A stretch of DNA of 11,297 bases, from contig AQSD01000002.1 of the NCBI GenBank assembly GCA_000402755.1, positions 86,578 to 97,874 on the forward strand, given 5' to 3'. The notes under the pieces were generated by a model that saw only the letters and a program-made list of their open reading frames with translations, did no database searches and was not told where the DNA came from. A program made the translations under genes and the position numbers. This document shows positions 1-7,433 of this stretch, in pieces. This DNA comes from Fidelibacterota bacterium SCGC AAA160-B08. Its GTDB lineage: Bacteria; Fidelibacterota; Marinisomatia; Marinisomatales; Marinisomataceae. The first letter of the stretch is position 1; each line of letters opens with the position of its first letter.

Positions 1-597
1 CCGTATGTTAAGGGACGTTTGTTCAATACCTTAGAAAAAGATACCGGTCAATATGATGAGCCTTCAGAAATATTTTGGTCTTCAGGTGCTGCTATGATTG
101 TTAGAGCTGATATTTTCAATCAATTAAATGGATTTGATGAAGTGTATTTTGCTTACATGGAAGAAATAGATTTATGTTGGAGGGCACAAGCGTTAGGATA
201 TAAAATTTGGTCTATTCCCAATGCTTACGTATATCATTATGGAAAGCAAACTATCAAAGAGAATACAGTAAAGTCTCACTATCTTAACCATAGAAATTCT
301 TGGATTTTATTTTTAAAAAATTCTTTTACTTTTGATTATGGAATCTTGATACTGAAGAGGTTAGTATTAGATTGGATGGCTTTAATTTATTCAGTCTTAA
401 CTTTTGATTTCACAAGATTTATTGCAATAATATATGCAGAAATATGGATATTATTTTCTTTAATTAAGATTATAAAAATTAGAAAGAATAATCATATTAT
501 TCAGTTAGATAATATTTATAATAAGAGTATAGCGATAGATTATTTTATTAAAAGGAAAAAATACTTTTCTCAGATTGATAATAATAATTCTTTATAA
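1..597 (+). CDS. Family 2 glycosyltransferase, C-terminal part (5' end outside window)
   Basis: The frame is open from the first base and ends at TAA 595-597, leaving about 198 residues of a longer protein. The TTG at 19 is an in-frame leucine codon, not a start, because homologous-looking sequence continues upstream of it. The visible part carries the C-terminal half of a GT-A/GT2 catalytic domain: an SGAAM(I/V)VR stretch, then GFDE, then an acidic EEIDLCWRAQALG motif, which in this family holds the catalytic base region, then a YHYG segment. This order is typical of rhamnosyltransferase-like (WbbL type) enzymes that transfer a nucleotide-activated sugar during polysaccharide or lipopolysaccharide synthesis. 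After the domain come hydrophobic stretches (roughly 115-155) that could tether it to the inner membrane, then a basic tail. The sugar donor and acceptor cannot be told. Its 3' end overlaps the convergent gene by 28 bases. Confidence 0.88.
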   Translation, partial: PYVKGRLFNTLEKDTGQYDEPSEIFWSSGAAMIVRADIFNQLNGFDEVYFAYMEEIDLCWRAQALGYKIWSIPNAYVYHYGKQTIKENTVKSHYLNHRNSWILFLKNSFTFDYGILILKRLVLDWMALIYSVLTFDFTRFIAIIYAEIWILFSLIKIIKIRKNNHIIQLDNIYNKSIAIDYFIKRKKYFSQIDNNNSL

Positions 598-1412
598 ATA
601 TTGTCTCGTTGCGAATCTAAGTAAATCATTTCTTGAAGTAACTTCTTTTGACCTAGTTTTTGCATTATTTCACCAATTTTTTTACCATGAAATTTTAAAA
701 ATGTATTAGTATAGTTTTCTTGATTATAATTATCAACCACTTCATCTAAGTTGGCTACTATGCTATTTAGAGCATCTCCACATGCATCAATCTCTCCATT
801 CTCAAAAAGTTCATATGCTAGGTATGTTGAAAATCGTAGCTTTCTTAGCCCAAGATTTTCTGTTAAAAGATTGATAAGGACAATACGTTGATCCCAGCCT
901 CTTGAAAAATTAGAAGCGCTGGCACGGACAGCGATTGATCGTGCTTTCTCATAATGACTATTACCACCTAGATTAGACCAGGTATCTAATTCTGCCCCCA
1001 AGATAATATTGCCATAAAATCCCAATAAACTTGATAAAGGGTCAAAATAAACACTATCATAATAAAGTGAATTATTTTGGCTTAGAACAAAGTTTGATCC
1101 TTTGTCAAAAAAGTGTAGATCCTTATTATTGCTAAATAGAGATTGAATGCCATATGCTTGAGAACTTCCTATATTGGCATTTCCTTCAAAAAGAATTTGA
1201 ACATTGATATTAATATCTAAATCACGATAATCTTCATTCCAAACTGTGTATTCATAAAACTTTTTAATATTGTTTTGCAATTGAAATAAAGATACTTTTT
1301 CGTCTGCTTTTAATAGGCGATCATCAAATGAAACGGAGGCTTCTTTGAATTGAGCGCTCAGTAGCGAAAAGAAGAAAAATAATGCAATATATTTATTTAG
1401 TTTTTCTAGCAT
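570..1412 (-). CDS. porD: DUF4835 / PorD-like protein, type IX secretion-associated
   Basis: This 280-residue protein starts at an ATG on the minus strand. It has a signal peptide at residues 1-20 (basic start, FFFF-rich core, ending LLSAQ), so it is exported. The mature part has the layout I know from the DUF4835 family of Bacteroidota, named PorD in public annotation. An ININVQI strand lies near 67-73, a 'GSSQAYG' segment near 82-88 (family: IQ.QSSRPVY), and a YDSVYFDP to GFYGNIILGAELDTW block spans 118-145. Then come LGGNSHYEKA at 148-157 and RGWD at 171-174. The family is usually about 290-300 residues, so this is near full length. It is thought to act in the periplasm with the type IX secretion machinery, but no precise role is established. 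In Bacteroidota it normally sits by coaBC and recN; here it lies between a glycosyltransferase and the CCA enzyme. No Shine-Dalgarno is visible. Family assignment is from remembered patterns. Confidence 0.72.
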   Translation of the reverse strand: MLEKLNKYIALFFFFSLLSAQFKEASVSFDDRLLKADEKVSLFQLQNNIKKFYEYTVWNEDYRDLDININVQILFEGNANIGSSQAYGIQSLFSNNKDLHFFDKGSNFVLSQNNSLYYDSVYFDPLSSLLGFYGNIILGAELDTWSNLGGNSHYEKARSIAVRASASNFSRGWDQRIVLINLLTENLGLRKLRFSTYLAYELFENGEIDACGDALNSIVANLDEVVDNYNQENYTNTFLKFHGKKIGEIMQKLGQKKLLQEMIYLDSQRDNIYKELLLSI

Positions 1413-1442
1413 AATAGATAGATATATTTTTTAATTTACAAA
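1413..1442. promoter_or_regulatory. 30-base divergent start-to-start spacer
   Basis: Only 30 bases separate the start codon of the minus-strand PorD-like gene from that of the plus-strand CCA enzyme. The spacer is almost entirely A/T and includes a short AGATAGATA run. Neither side shows a Shine-Dalgarno sequence or a convincing -35/-10 pair. If both genes have their own promoters, these must overlap each other or lie inside the opposite gene, and the mRNAs would be nearly leaderless. That is inference from spacing alone. Confidence 0.3.
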
Positions 1443-2873
1443 ATGACTGTAATTAAAGACATACTTAAGGAAAATAAACGACTGTATCGCATATCTACAG
1501 TAATCAGCGATTTATCGGAAGAAATAAAAGTGCCAGCTTTTTTGGTTGGTGGCTGTGTTAGAGATTTACTATTAGAGCCAGAAAAACATTCAGCAGATAT
1601 TGATATTATGGTTGAAGGTGATGGGATTGCATTTGCTCATCAGTTAGCTAAAAAATTAAATGTATCTACGGTAGTCCCATTTCCAAAATTTGCTACAGCT
1701 CGCATACCATACAAAGAATGCGAAATTGAAGTTGCTTCCGCTCGATTAGAGTCATATGATCCAGAATCACGCAAGCCAAAAGATATTATTATGACAGATA
1801 TTAATGAAGATTTACAGCGTAGAGACTTTACTGTAAATGCTATGGCAATTTCTCTAGAAAAAGATACTATGGGAACACTTATTGATCCTTTTGATGGATT
1901 TAAAGATTTAAATGCAAAAATACTAAGAACGCCCATGAGTAATTCTGATGTCACATTTTCTGATGATCCATTACGTATGATGAGAGCAGCATATTTTTCT
2001 GCAAAATTAGAAATGGAAATAGAGAAAAAATGTCTACAGTCGATAAAAGATAATGCTGAAAGAATATCGATAGTCTCTCAAGAAAGAATAACTAATGAGT
2101 TATTAAAAATTTTAGGTACAAATAAGCCTTCTGTTGGATTTATTATGCTTCAAGAAGTCGGTTTACTGCAGCATGTTTTCCCAGAAATTTCAATTATGTA
2201 TGGCTTAGATCAGAGTAGTGAATATCACCATAAAGATATATTTTTTCATACACTGGAAGTTGTAGATAATGCAGCAAGTTTGTCCAGTAAATTAGATCTA
2301 AGGTTGGCAGCTTTGGTTCATGACATTGCAAAACCTAAAACCAGAAGAATAGATAAGAAGAAAGGGTATACTTTCCACGGACACGATGATTACGGTGCTC
2401 GTATGCTAAAAAAAATATCAGAACGCATGAAATTTTCTAATAAGACAAGAGATTATATCGTCAAGCTGACAGCATTGCATTTACGACCTATTAGCTTGGC
2501 AAAAAAAGAAGTAACGGATTCTGCTATTCGAAGATTAATTGTAGATGCACAAGAAGATGCACAAGATTTAATGTTATTATGTCGAGCTGATATCACTACC
2601 AAGAATCCAAATAATGTTAAAAAATATTTATCCAATTTTGATCACGTAGAAAAACGTATGCATGAAGTGATTGAGTCCGATGAATTGCGAGCATTTCAGT
2701 CTCCTGTGAGAGGGCATGAAATTATGAAAATGTTCAATTTATCTGCAGGTAAGAAGGTTGGAGAAATAAAAAAAATTATTGAGGAAGCAATATTAAATGG
2801 AGAGATTAACAATACACATTCAGATGCCTTATCTATGTTAAAAACTCTGAAAAAAAACAAAAAATTTAGTTAA
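1443..2873 (+). CDS. cca: CCA tRNA nucleotidyltransferase, class II, with HD domain
   Basis: This 476-residue enzyme adds or repairs the CCA tail at tRNA 3' ends using CTP and ATP (EC 2.7.7.72). All class II nucleotidyltransferase motifs are visible in order: LVGGCVRDLLL (34-44), the metal-binding DID (52-54), RRDFTVNAMA (126-135), DPLRMMRAA (175-183) and ERITNELLKIL (214-224). An HD-type phosphohydrolase domain follows, with H270, the H293-D294 pair and the FHGHDD region (311-316), then HLRP (346-349). The C-terminal block (about 424-457, GHEIMKMFNLSAGKKVG) matches the form common in Bacteroidota-type enzymes. The HD signature reads HDIAKP where many families have HDIGKP, which I believe is normal in this branch. 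A poly(A) polymerase role is possible in related enzymes, but the motif set and FCB context favour CCA addition. The ATG start leaves about 30 residues before the first motif, which is normal. Confidence 0.93.
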   Translation: MTVIKDILKENKRLYRISTVISDLSEEIKVPAFLVGGCVRDLLLEPEKHSADIDIMVEGDGIAFAHQLAKKLNVSTVVPFPKFATARIPYKECEIEVASARLESYDPESRKPKDIIMTDINEDLQRRDFTVNAMAISLEKDTMGTLIDPFDGFKDLNAKILRTPMSNSDVTFSDDPLRMMRAAYFSAKLEMEIEKKCLQSIKDNAERISIVSQERITNELLKILGTNKPSVGFIMLQEVGLLQHVFPEISIMYGLDQSSEYHHKDIFFHTLEVVDNAASLSSKLDLRLAALVHDIAKPKTRRIDKKKGYTFHGHDDYGARMLKKISERMKFSNKTRDYIVKLTALHLRPISLAKKEVTDSAIRRLIVDAQEDAQDLMLLCRADITTKNPNNVKKYLSNFDHVEKRMHEVIESDELRAFQSPVRGHEIMKMFNLSAGKKVGEIKKIIEEAILNGEINNTHSDALSMLKTLKKNKKFS

Positions 2874-2984
2874 TTATTATTTTACTTTTTGTCTTTGTAA
2901 TAGTCATACATAAAAGGCATGAATAGTATTTTTTATTATGAAACTTTTTAGCTATTTTACCATTCTAATATACAGTAGGAGATT
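2874..2984 (+). promoter_or_regulatory. Gap upstream of the efflux cassette; likely promoter region
   Basis: This is the largest non-coding stretch in the window (111 bases) and the only gap big enough to hold a conventional promoter for the five-gene efflux cassette. It is strongly AT-rich. A TAATAT at 2966-2971 resembles a -10 box but has no good -35 partner and would place the transcript start almost on the ribosome binding site. A TTGTAA at 2895-2900 resembles a -35 but has no properly spaced -10. No operator-like palindrome was found. A promoter here is inferred from context, not from a clear motif. Confidence 0.3.
2977..2981 (+). promoter_or_regulatory. Ribosome binding site of the TolC-like gene
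   Basis: AGGAG lies three bases before the ATG at 2985. The spacing is shorter than the usual five to nine bases, but the match is full and supports this start. The following residues also make a good signal peptide. Confidence 0.6.
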
Positions 2985-4256
2985 ATGAACAGATATATAC
3001 TAGCCATTTTACTATTTATTTCAACATCCATAGCACAGTCGTTAACTGTAGATGAATGTGTGCGTATTGCACTTGAAAATAAGACATCACTTAAAAGAGC
3101 AGATCAAGATGTAGCAATTGCAAGATTGAATCGTGCTTCAACTGGAGCTTTAATGCTTCCATCAGTGAATGCAAGTAATTCATTTAGCGAGACAACATAC
3201 GGGAATAGTTCTTCGGAAGCTTCTGAAAGATATAGTGGAGGATTAAGTCTATCTCAAAGTTTATTTAATTTTGGAACTAAAATAAATACTCTTAAGCAAA
3301 GTGATAATAACTACAATACCGCAAAAGAACAAAAACGACAGGCAAAAGCACGTATCATATTAGATGTCTATACCTACTACTATCAATACTTAAAGAATTC
3401 TGAACTGTTTGATATAGCTGGTAAGGACTTAGAATTATCTAAAAAGCAACTCGAGTTAGTTGAAAAGCAATATAACCTAGGAGCAGTCAGTAAAACAGAT
3501 TATTTGAAAGCGTCAGTCCGCTATGGAACCTCAAGGTCTAGTTTTCTATCAAGAGAGTTAACTAAAAAGAATTCTGAAAAATCTTTACGACATAGTATGG
3601 GACTTCTGAATAGTAACGTAGTCATAAATATTCAAGATAAAATGAACCTTATGCTAGCTGTTCCTACTTTTGATGAAGCCTACAGTTTGATGATAGAAAA
3701 TAGCCCTGATTTAAACATACTAGATAACCAGATTTCAGGAGCGCAGATTAATATAAAAAAAGCATGGAGCTCTAGTTTGCCTAGTATAAATATGAGCGTT
3801 GGCATGAACGCATCTTCAAGCGATCAAATCACGAGAACCTATTTTGATGATAACTATATCAAGAGTGCAAACATTTCAGTAAGTATTCCTATTTTTTCTG
3901 GATTTAGAAATAAGAATTCGATCCAAATATCAAAATTACAATTAGATCAAGCGGAGACGCGTTCTAACGCTGGAAAACAGAGCGCCCAAGTAAATTTGTA
4001 TGCGTTGATTAATACATTAAATAATTATCAAGAAATTATTCCTATACAAGAAGAAGTACTACTTTCAGCTGAAGAAGATCTGAGATTAGCACAACAAAGA
4101 TATGAATTAGGTTCAGCAAGCATTTTAGAGCTTTTAGATGCACAATTAGCATTAATTCAAGCTAGTTCAAGTTTAGTAAGAACTAAATATGATGCAGCAA
4201 TCCAAGTAGCCAATTTGGATAATTTGCTTGGAACATTAGATAAAAAATATGAATAA
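2985..4256 (+). CDS. TolC-family outer-membrane efflux channel
   Basis: This 423-residue protein has an N-terminal signal peptide (about 1-18, hydrophobic core ILAILLFISTSI, then AQ). Two related halves follow, the hallmark of TolC channels, which form trimers through the outer membrane and a long periplasmic helical tunnel. The opening LTVDECVRIALENK segment is typical of the family. The repeat is clear: YNLGAVSKTDYLKA (163-176) in the first half matches YELGSASILELLDA (373-386) in the second. Matching beta-strand segments are QSLFNFGTKIN (91-101) and IPIFSGFRNKN (301-311). Length fits the family (about 410-480). It is first in the efflux cassette, nine bases before the adaptor gene, so it is presumably the exit duct of this pump, though TolC proteins can serve several pumps. 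No lipid-attachment cysteine is seen after the signal peptide, unlike OprM-type members. Confidence 0.93.
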   Translation: MNRYILAILLFISTSIAQSLTVDECVRIALENKTSLKRADQDVAIARLNRASTGALMLPSVNASNSFSETTYGNSSSEASERYSGGLSLSQSLFNFGTKINTLKQSDNNYNTAKEQKRQAKARIILDVYTYYYQYLKNSELFDIAGKDLELSKKQLELVEKQYNLGAVSKTDYLKASVRYGTSRSSFLSRELTKKNSEKSLRHSMGLLNSNVVINIQDKMNLMLAVPTFDEAYSLMIENSPDLNILDNQISGAQINIKKAWSSSLPSINMSVGMNASSSDQITRTYFDDNYIKSANISVSIPIFSGFRNKNSIQISKLQLDQAETRSNAGKQSAQVNLYALINTLNNYQEIIPIQEEVLLSAEEDLRLAQQRYELGSASILELLDAQLALIQASSSLVRTKYDAAIQVANLDNLLGTLDKKYE

Positions 4257-4260
4257 GGAG
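4255..4260 (+). promoter_or_regulatory. Ribosome binding site deciding the GTG start of the adaptor gene
   Basis: AAGGAG overlaps the TAA stop of the TolC-like gene and sits five bases before the GTG at 4266. The nearby ATG at 4264 is in another frame and is followed at once by TGA. The next in-frame ATG at 4278 would be 17 bases from this site. GTG at 4266 is therefore the best start. Confidence 0.7.
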
Positions 4261-4265
4261 AAAAT

Positions 4266-5516
4266 GTGAATAATAAGATGAAAGCTGGGTTGGGTGTTTT
4301 AGTATTATGCTTAGGTGCATATTTTATGTCTTCATCAAATGATGATGGATCTATTGAAGTTTCTACTATGAAGCTTGAAAGAAAAAATCTAGAAAGCAAG
4401 GTAGTTGCTGATGGAGTATTAACCCCAGAGACAGAAGTAAAATTAAGTGCAAATAATACAACCTATATAACAGATATTGCTGTAAAAGAGGGTGATTTCG
4501 TACAAAAAGGCGACTTTTTAATGTCTCTAGATGATCGTCAACAAAAAGCTGCAACACAAGCGTCTAAAGCAGGAGTAGAAGCGGCAAAAGTAAGTCTAAA
4601 TAATGCAAACATTAAAAAATCACGTCAAGAAGAATTATACAGAGATGGCTTAATCTCCGATCAAGATATGGAGAACATAAATTCCTCGTACGCCTCTGCT
4701 TTAAGTTCATTCAATGCATCTGAAGCAAGATATATTCAAGATGAAGATGCTCTCTCAAAATTAAGACTTATTGCACCTCAAGATGGAACTATCACATTTA
4801 TAGATGGAGAAGTGGGAGATTTAGCCCAAGGTGGTATGTTCAATCCAAGTGTATTATTAAAATTATCAGATCTTTCAAAAATGGAAGTTTATGTAAATGT
4901 AAATGAAAATGATATTGCAGATATTTCTATTAATGATATTGCCATGGTAGAGGTAGATGCATATCAAGATCAGATATTTAAGGGAGTAGTTAAAGAAGTG
5001 GCATATGCCTCTAGTACATCTAGTGGTGGCTCTCAGCAGCAAGTCACTAATTTCCAAGTGAAGATACAAATGTTAGAAGTTGTGGATGGTATGCGCCCTG
5101 GAATGAGCGCTACTGTTGAAATTATTACAGAAGAACGCAATCAAACACTTTCAATTCCAATTCAATCGCTCACTACGCCTAGAGAATCAAAAGTAAAAAA
5201 CCCTGAATCTAAAGTATCAGTTACAGTTGGTATGGAAGATAAAAAAGATCAAAACAAGAATCAAAGAGGTAAGAAAAGTAGAACGGTTGTATTTGTTATC
5301 AATGGCGCTACTGTAGAGCAACGATTTGTAGAGGTAGGGATTGTAGGAGACAGAGACTATGAAGTGCTTTCAGGCCTTGAAGAAGGAGAAGAAATTGTTA
5401 CGGGAGGATTTGTAGCAATAAGTAGAGATTTATATGATGGTGCACCTGTGACTATTAAAGAAAAATCTGAAAAAAATTATAAGCGCGGTGGCGGTAGACC
5501 GAGCTCGAACAATTAA
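4266..5516 (+). CDS. MacA/HlyD-type periplasmic adaptor (membrane fusion protein)
   Basis: This 416-residue adaptor bridges an inner-membrane ABC transporter and the outer-membrane channel. A single hydrophobic segment at about 7-21 anchors it in the inner membrane. The first half of a lipoyl/barrel-sandwich domain follows (VKEGDFVQKGDFLMSLDD, 73-90), then a short helical hairpin (about 92-160), then the second lipoyl half (LRLIAPQDGTIT, 166-177, to the GEVGD region). Next are the beta-barrel (VNENDIADI, 212-220; VDGMRPGMSATVEI, 273-286) and a membrane-proximal domain (about 295-398, ending GLEEGEEIVTGG). A lysine-rich insertion (about 303-339) and a basic, glycine-rich tail (404-416) are probably disordered. 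The hairpin is short, as in adaptors for ABC or RND pumps. The linked MacB-type genes make the MacA role most likely. Confidence 0.92.
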   Translation: MNNKMKAGLGVLVLCLGAYFMSSSNDDGSIEVSTMKLERKNLESKVVADGVLTPETEVKLSANNTTYITDIAVKEGDFVQKGDFLMSLDDRQQKAATQASKAGVEAAKVSLNNANIKKSRQEELYRDGLISDQDMENINSSYASALSSFNASEARYIQDEDALSKLRLIAPQDGTITFIDGEVGDLAQGGMFNPSVLLKLSDLSKMEVYVNVNENDIADISINDIAMVEVDAYQDQIFKGVVKEVAYASSTSSGGSQQQVTNFQVKIQMLEVVDGMRPGMSATVEIITEERNQTLSIPIQSLTTPRESKVKNPESKVSVTVGMEDKKDQNKNQRGKKSRTVVFVINGATVEQRFVEVGIVGDRDYEVLSGLEEGEEIVTGGFVAISRDLYDGAPVTIKEKSEKNYKRGGGRPSSNN

Positions 5517-5530
5517 AGCTTAAAAGTATA

Positions 5531-6220
5531 ATGCCTAAATCAAAAAAAGAAATTATAGCTATAGATTCAATATCTAAGATATATCATCTAGGTAATAATG
5601 TTGTCAAAGCCTTAGATGATGTTTCCATAAGTATTTATGAAAATGATTTCATTTCTATCATGGGACCATCCGGTTCTGGAAAATCCACTCTAATGAATAT
5701 TATCGGTTGTCTGGATGTTCCTACAAAAGGAGTATATAAATTTAATAATGAATTAATATCAGATATGAACGATAGTCAGCTTGCAAATATTAGAAATGAA
5801 AAAATTGGTTTTGTTTTTCAGACATTCAATTTATTGCCAAAACTTACTTCTCTTCAAAATGTAGAAGTTCCATTGATTTATTCTTCATTAGGTAGAAAAG
5901 AGAGGCTTCAACGCTCAGAAGAAGCGCTTAGTATTGTTGGATTATCCGACAGAATGACGCATAAACCAAATGAGCTATCTGGAGGTCAAAGGCAGCGTGT
6001 TGCAATTGCACGTGCATTAGCCAACAAACCATCTATTATTTTAGCTGATGAACCTACAGGAAATTTAGATTCAAAGAGTGGAGTTGAAATTTTGAACTTT
6101 TTTGATGAATTACATAAAGCTGGCAATACATTAATTATTGTTACTCACGAAGAGTCAGTGGCAAAAAGAGCGAAAAGAAGAGTAGAGCTTTTTGATGGCA
6201 AAATTGTTATAGATGAATAG
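5531..6220 (+). CDS. ABC transporter ATPase, MacB/LolD type
   Basis: This 229-residue stand-alone nucleotide-binding subunit has every ABC ATPase motif: Walker A GPSGSGKST (45-53), Q-loop glutamine Q97, signature LSGGQRQR (149-156), Walker B IILADE with catalytic glutamate E174 (169-174), D-loop near 180 and H-loop histidine H206. The pattern ADEPTGNLDS after Walker B is typical of the MacB/LolD/FtsE group that works with FtsX-like permeases. It sits in the cytoplasm and should act as a dimer. In E. coli MacB the ATPase is fused to the permease; here it is a separate gene, as is common in Gram-positive and Bacteroidota relatives. Its start lies 14 bases after the adaptor stop with no strong Shine-Dalgarno. 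Its last eight bases overlap the first permease gene. Confidence 0.95.
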   Translation: MPKSKKEIIAIDSISKIYHLGNNVVKALDDVSISIYENDFISIMGPSGSGKSTLMNIIGCLDVPTKGVYKFNNELISDMNDSQLANIRNEKIGFVFQTFNLLPKLTSLQNVEVPLIYSSLGRKERLQRSEEALSIVGLSDRMTHKPNELSGGQRQRVAIARALANKPSIILADEPTGNLDSKSGVEILNFFDELHKAGNTLIIVTHEESVAKRAKRRVELFDGKIVIDE

Positions 6221-7433
6221 TCTATTCAAAAATATTTTAATTGGCCTTGCAGCGGTTAGAGCAAATCTAACAAGAGTCATACTAACATCCTTAGGCTTGA
6301 CCATTGGTATTTTTACCGTAAGTATCGTTACTGCGGGCGTATCCAGTATTGACAAAGAGTTTGACAAATCCATGGAGTACTATGGAAATGATAAAATATA
6401 TGTTGGTACATGGCCTTGGTCATTTGATTTCGACTGGTGGCAATATCGTAATCGTCCAAAAATTAGTGAAGACTCTCTTGAATATATTACAAAATATAGT
6501 ACCTATATTAGTGATGTAAGCATAAAAAAGAATACATGGACTAGGGGATCTTTTGGAAATAAAGCTTCATGGCTACAACTCAATGGTGTTTACCCTGGTT
6601 ATGATGAAATGTTGAGTGGGACTAAAATTGTAAATGGAAGATTCTTTTCACAGAATGAATGGGATTTACAAAGAAGAGTAGTTATTGTCGGCGGTACAGT
6701 AAGAGATGGTTTCTTTGATGGAGAAGACCCTATTGGAAAAAAAATAAGATTGAACAATGTGACATTTGAAGTCATAGGAGAATTAAAAAAACAAGGAATG
6801 GGAATGGTTCCTGGTGGAACTTTAGATAATTTAGTCATTATGCCTTCTTCTACGTTTAGTCGCATTTTAACCAGATGGGGTTTTGATGAATTAGTTCTAA
6901 AAACTAAACCAGAAGATATGTCAAAAGCCAAAGAAGAAGTGGGAATGATTATGAGATTGGCAAGAAAATTAAAGCCAGATCAAGATGACAATTTTTCCGT
7001 TAACTCTGCTGATGCTTATCAAGATCAGTTTGATGCAATTAAGATTGCTATCGCTGGAATGGGATTTTTAGTGACAGGGATATCTCTTGTAGTGTCTGCT
7101 ATTGGTATTATGAATGTAATGTTTGTATCTGTTAGAGAGCGTACTCGAGAAATTGGACTAAGAAAAGCGATGGGAGCAACCAGCAATAATATTTTAATAC
7201 AATTCTTAAGTGAAGCAGTTGCTATATCAATTATCGGAGGTAGTACGGGAATTATTTTAGTCAAATTGATTACTATGGCATTATCAGCATTTTCGCCCCT
7301 TCCAATTGATTTTGATATATTATTAATTTTTTACACTTTTATGATTTGTGTTTTTATAGGAGTCTCAGCTGGTATGGTACCAGCAAGAACAGCGGCTAAT
7401 TTGAATCCAATTGATGCATTACGCCATGAATAG
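6213..7433 (+). CDS. MacB/FtsX-type ABC permease, first of pair
   Basis: This 406-residue inner-membrane permease has the four-helix MacB layout. TM1 is at about 22-44 within an NLTRVILTSLGLTIGI start. A large periplasmic MacB_PCD domain spans about 45-275, and the FtsX domain has TM2 (about 278-303), TM3 (about 330-355) and TM4 (about 367-388). The cytoplasmic RERTREIGLRKAMGA loop (308-322) is the standard coupling region to the ATPase. The protein ends with the usual ARTAANLNPIDALR motif (391-404). An aromatic-rich patch, GTWPWSFDFDWWQYRNRP (65-82), marks a branch I associate with Bacteroidota permeases. The start ATG overlaps the ATPase stop in ATGAATAG, implying translational coupling. 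It pairs with the next gene, to which it is related but clearly not identical. Substrate unknown. Confidence 0.93.
   Translation: MNSLFKNILIGLAAVRANLTRVILTSLGLTIGIFTVSIVTAGVSSIDKEFDKSMEYYGNDKIYVGTWPWSFDFDWWQYRNRPKISEDSLEYITKYSTYISDVSIKKNTWTRGSFGNKASWLQLNGVYPGYDEMLSGTKIVNGRFFSQNEWDLQRRVVIVGGTVRDGFFDGEDPIGKKIRLNNVTFEVIGELKKQGMGMVPGGTLDNLVIMPSSTFSRILTRWGFDELVLKTKPEDMSKAKEEVGMIMRLARKLKPDQDDNFSVNSADAYQDQFDAIKIAIAGMGFLVTGISLVVSAIGIMNVMFVSVRERTREIGLRKAMGATSNNILIQFLSEAVAISIIGGSTGIILVKLITMALSAFSPLPIDFDILLIFYTFMICVFIGVSAGMVPARTAANLNPIDALRHE

Noticed and set aside
487..501. AATAAT-CAT-ATTATT palindrome
   Set aside because: It is A/T-only, inside the glycosyltransferase coding region, and too simple to be meaningful here.
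1640..1954. 104-codon minus-strand open frame
   Set aside because: It is antisense to the catalytic domain of the CCA enzyme, with no independent evidence.
2854..2896. A-rich arm and T-rich arm around the end of cca as a terminator
   Set aside because: The pairing is almost all A-T with a mismatch and a long loop, as expected by chance in DNA of this composition.
2919..2926. Third copy of ATGAATAG, in the gap before the TolC-like gene
   Set aside because: It encodes nothing (start and stop are in different frames), and an AT-rich octamer is expected to recur by chance at this length.
6599..6931. 110-codon minus-strand open frame
   Set aside because: It is the reverse of the first permease's periplasmic domain, with no start context or domain.
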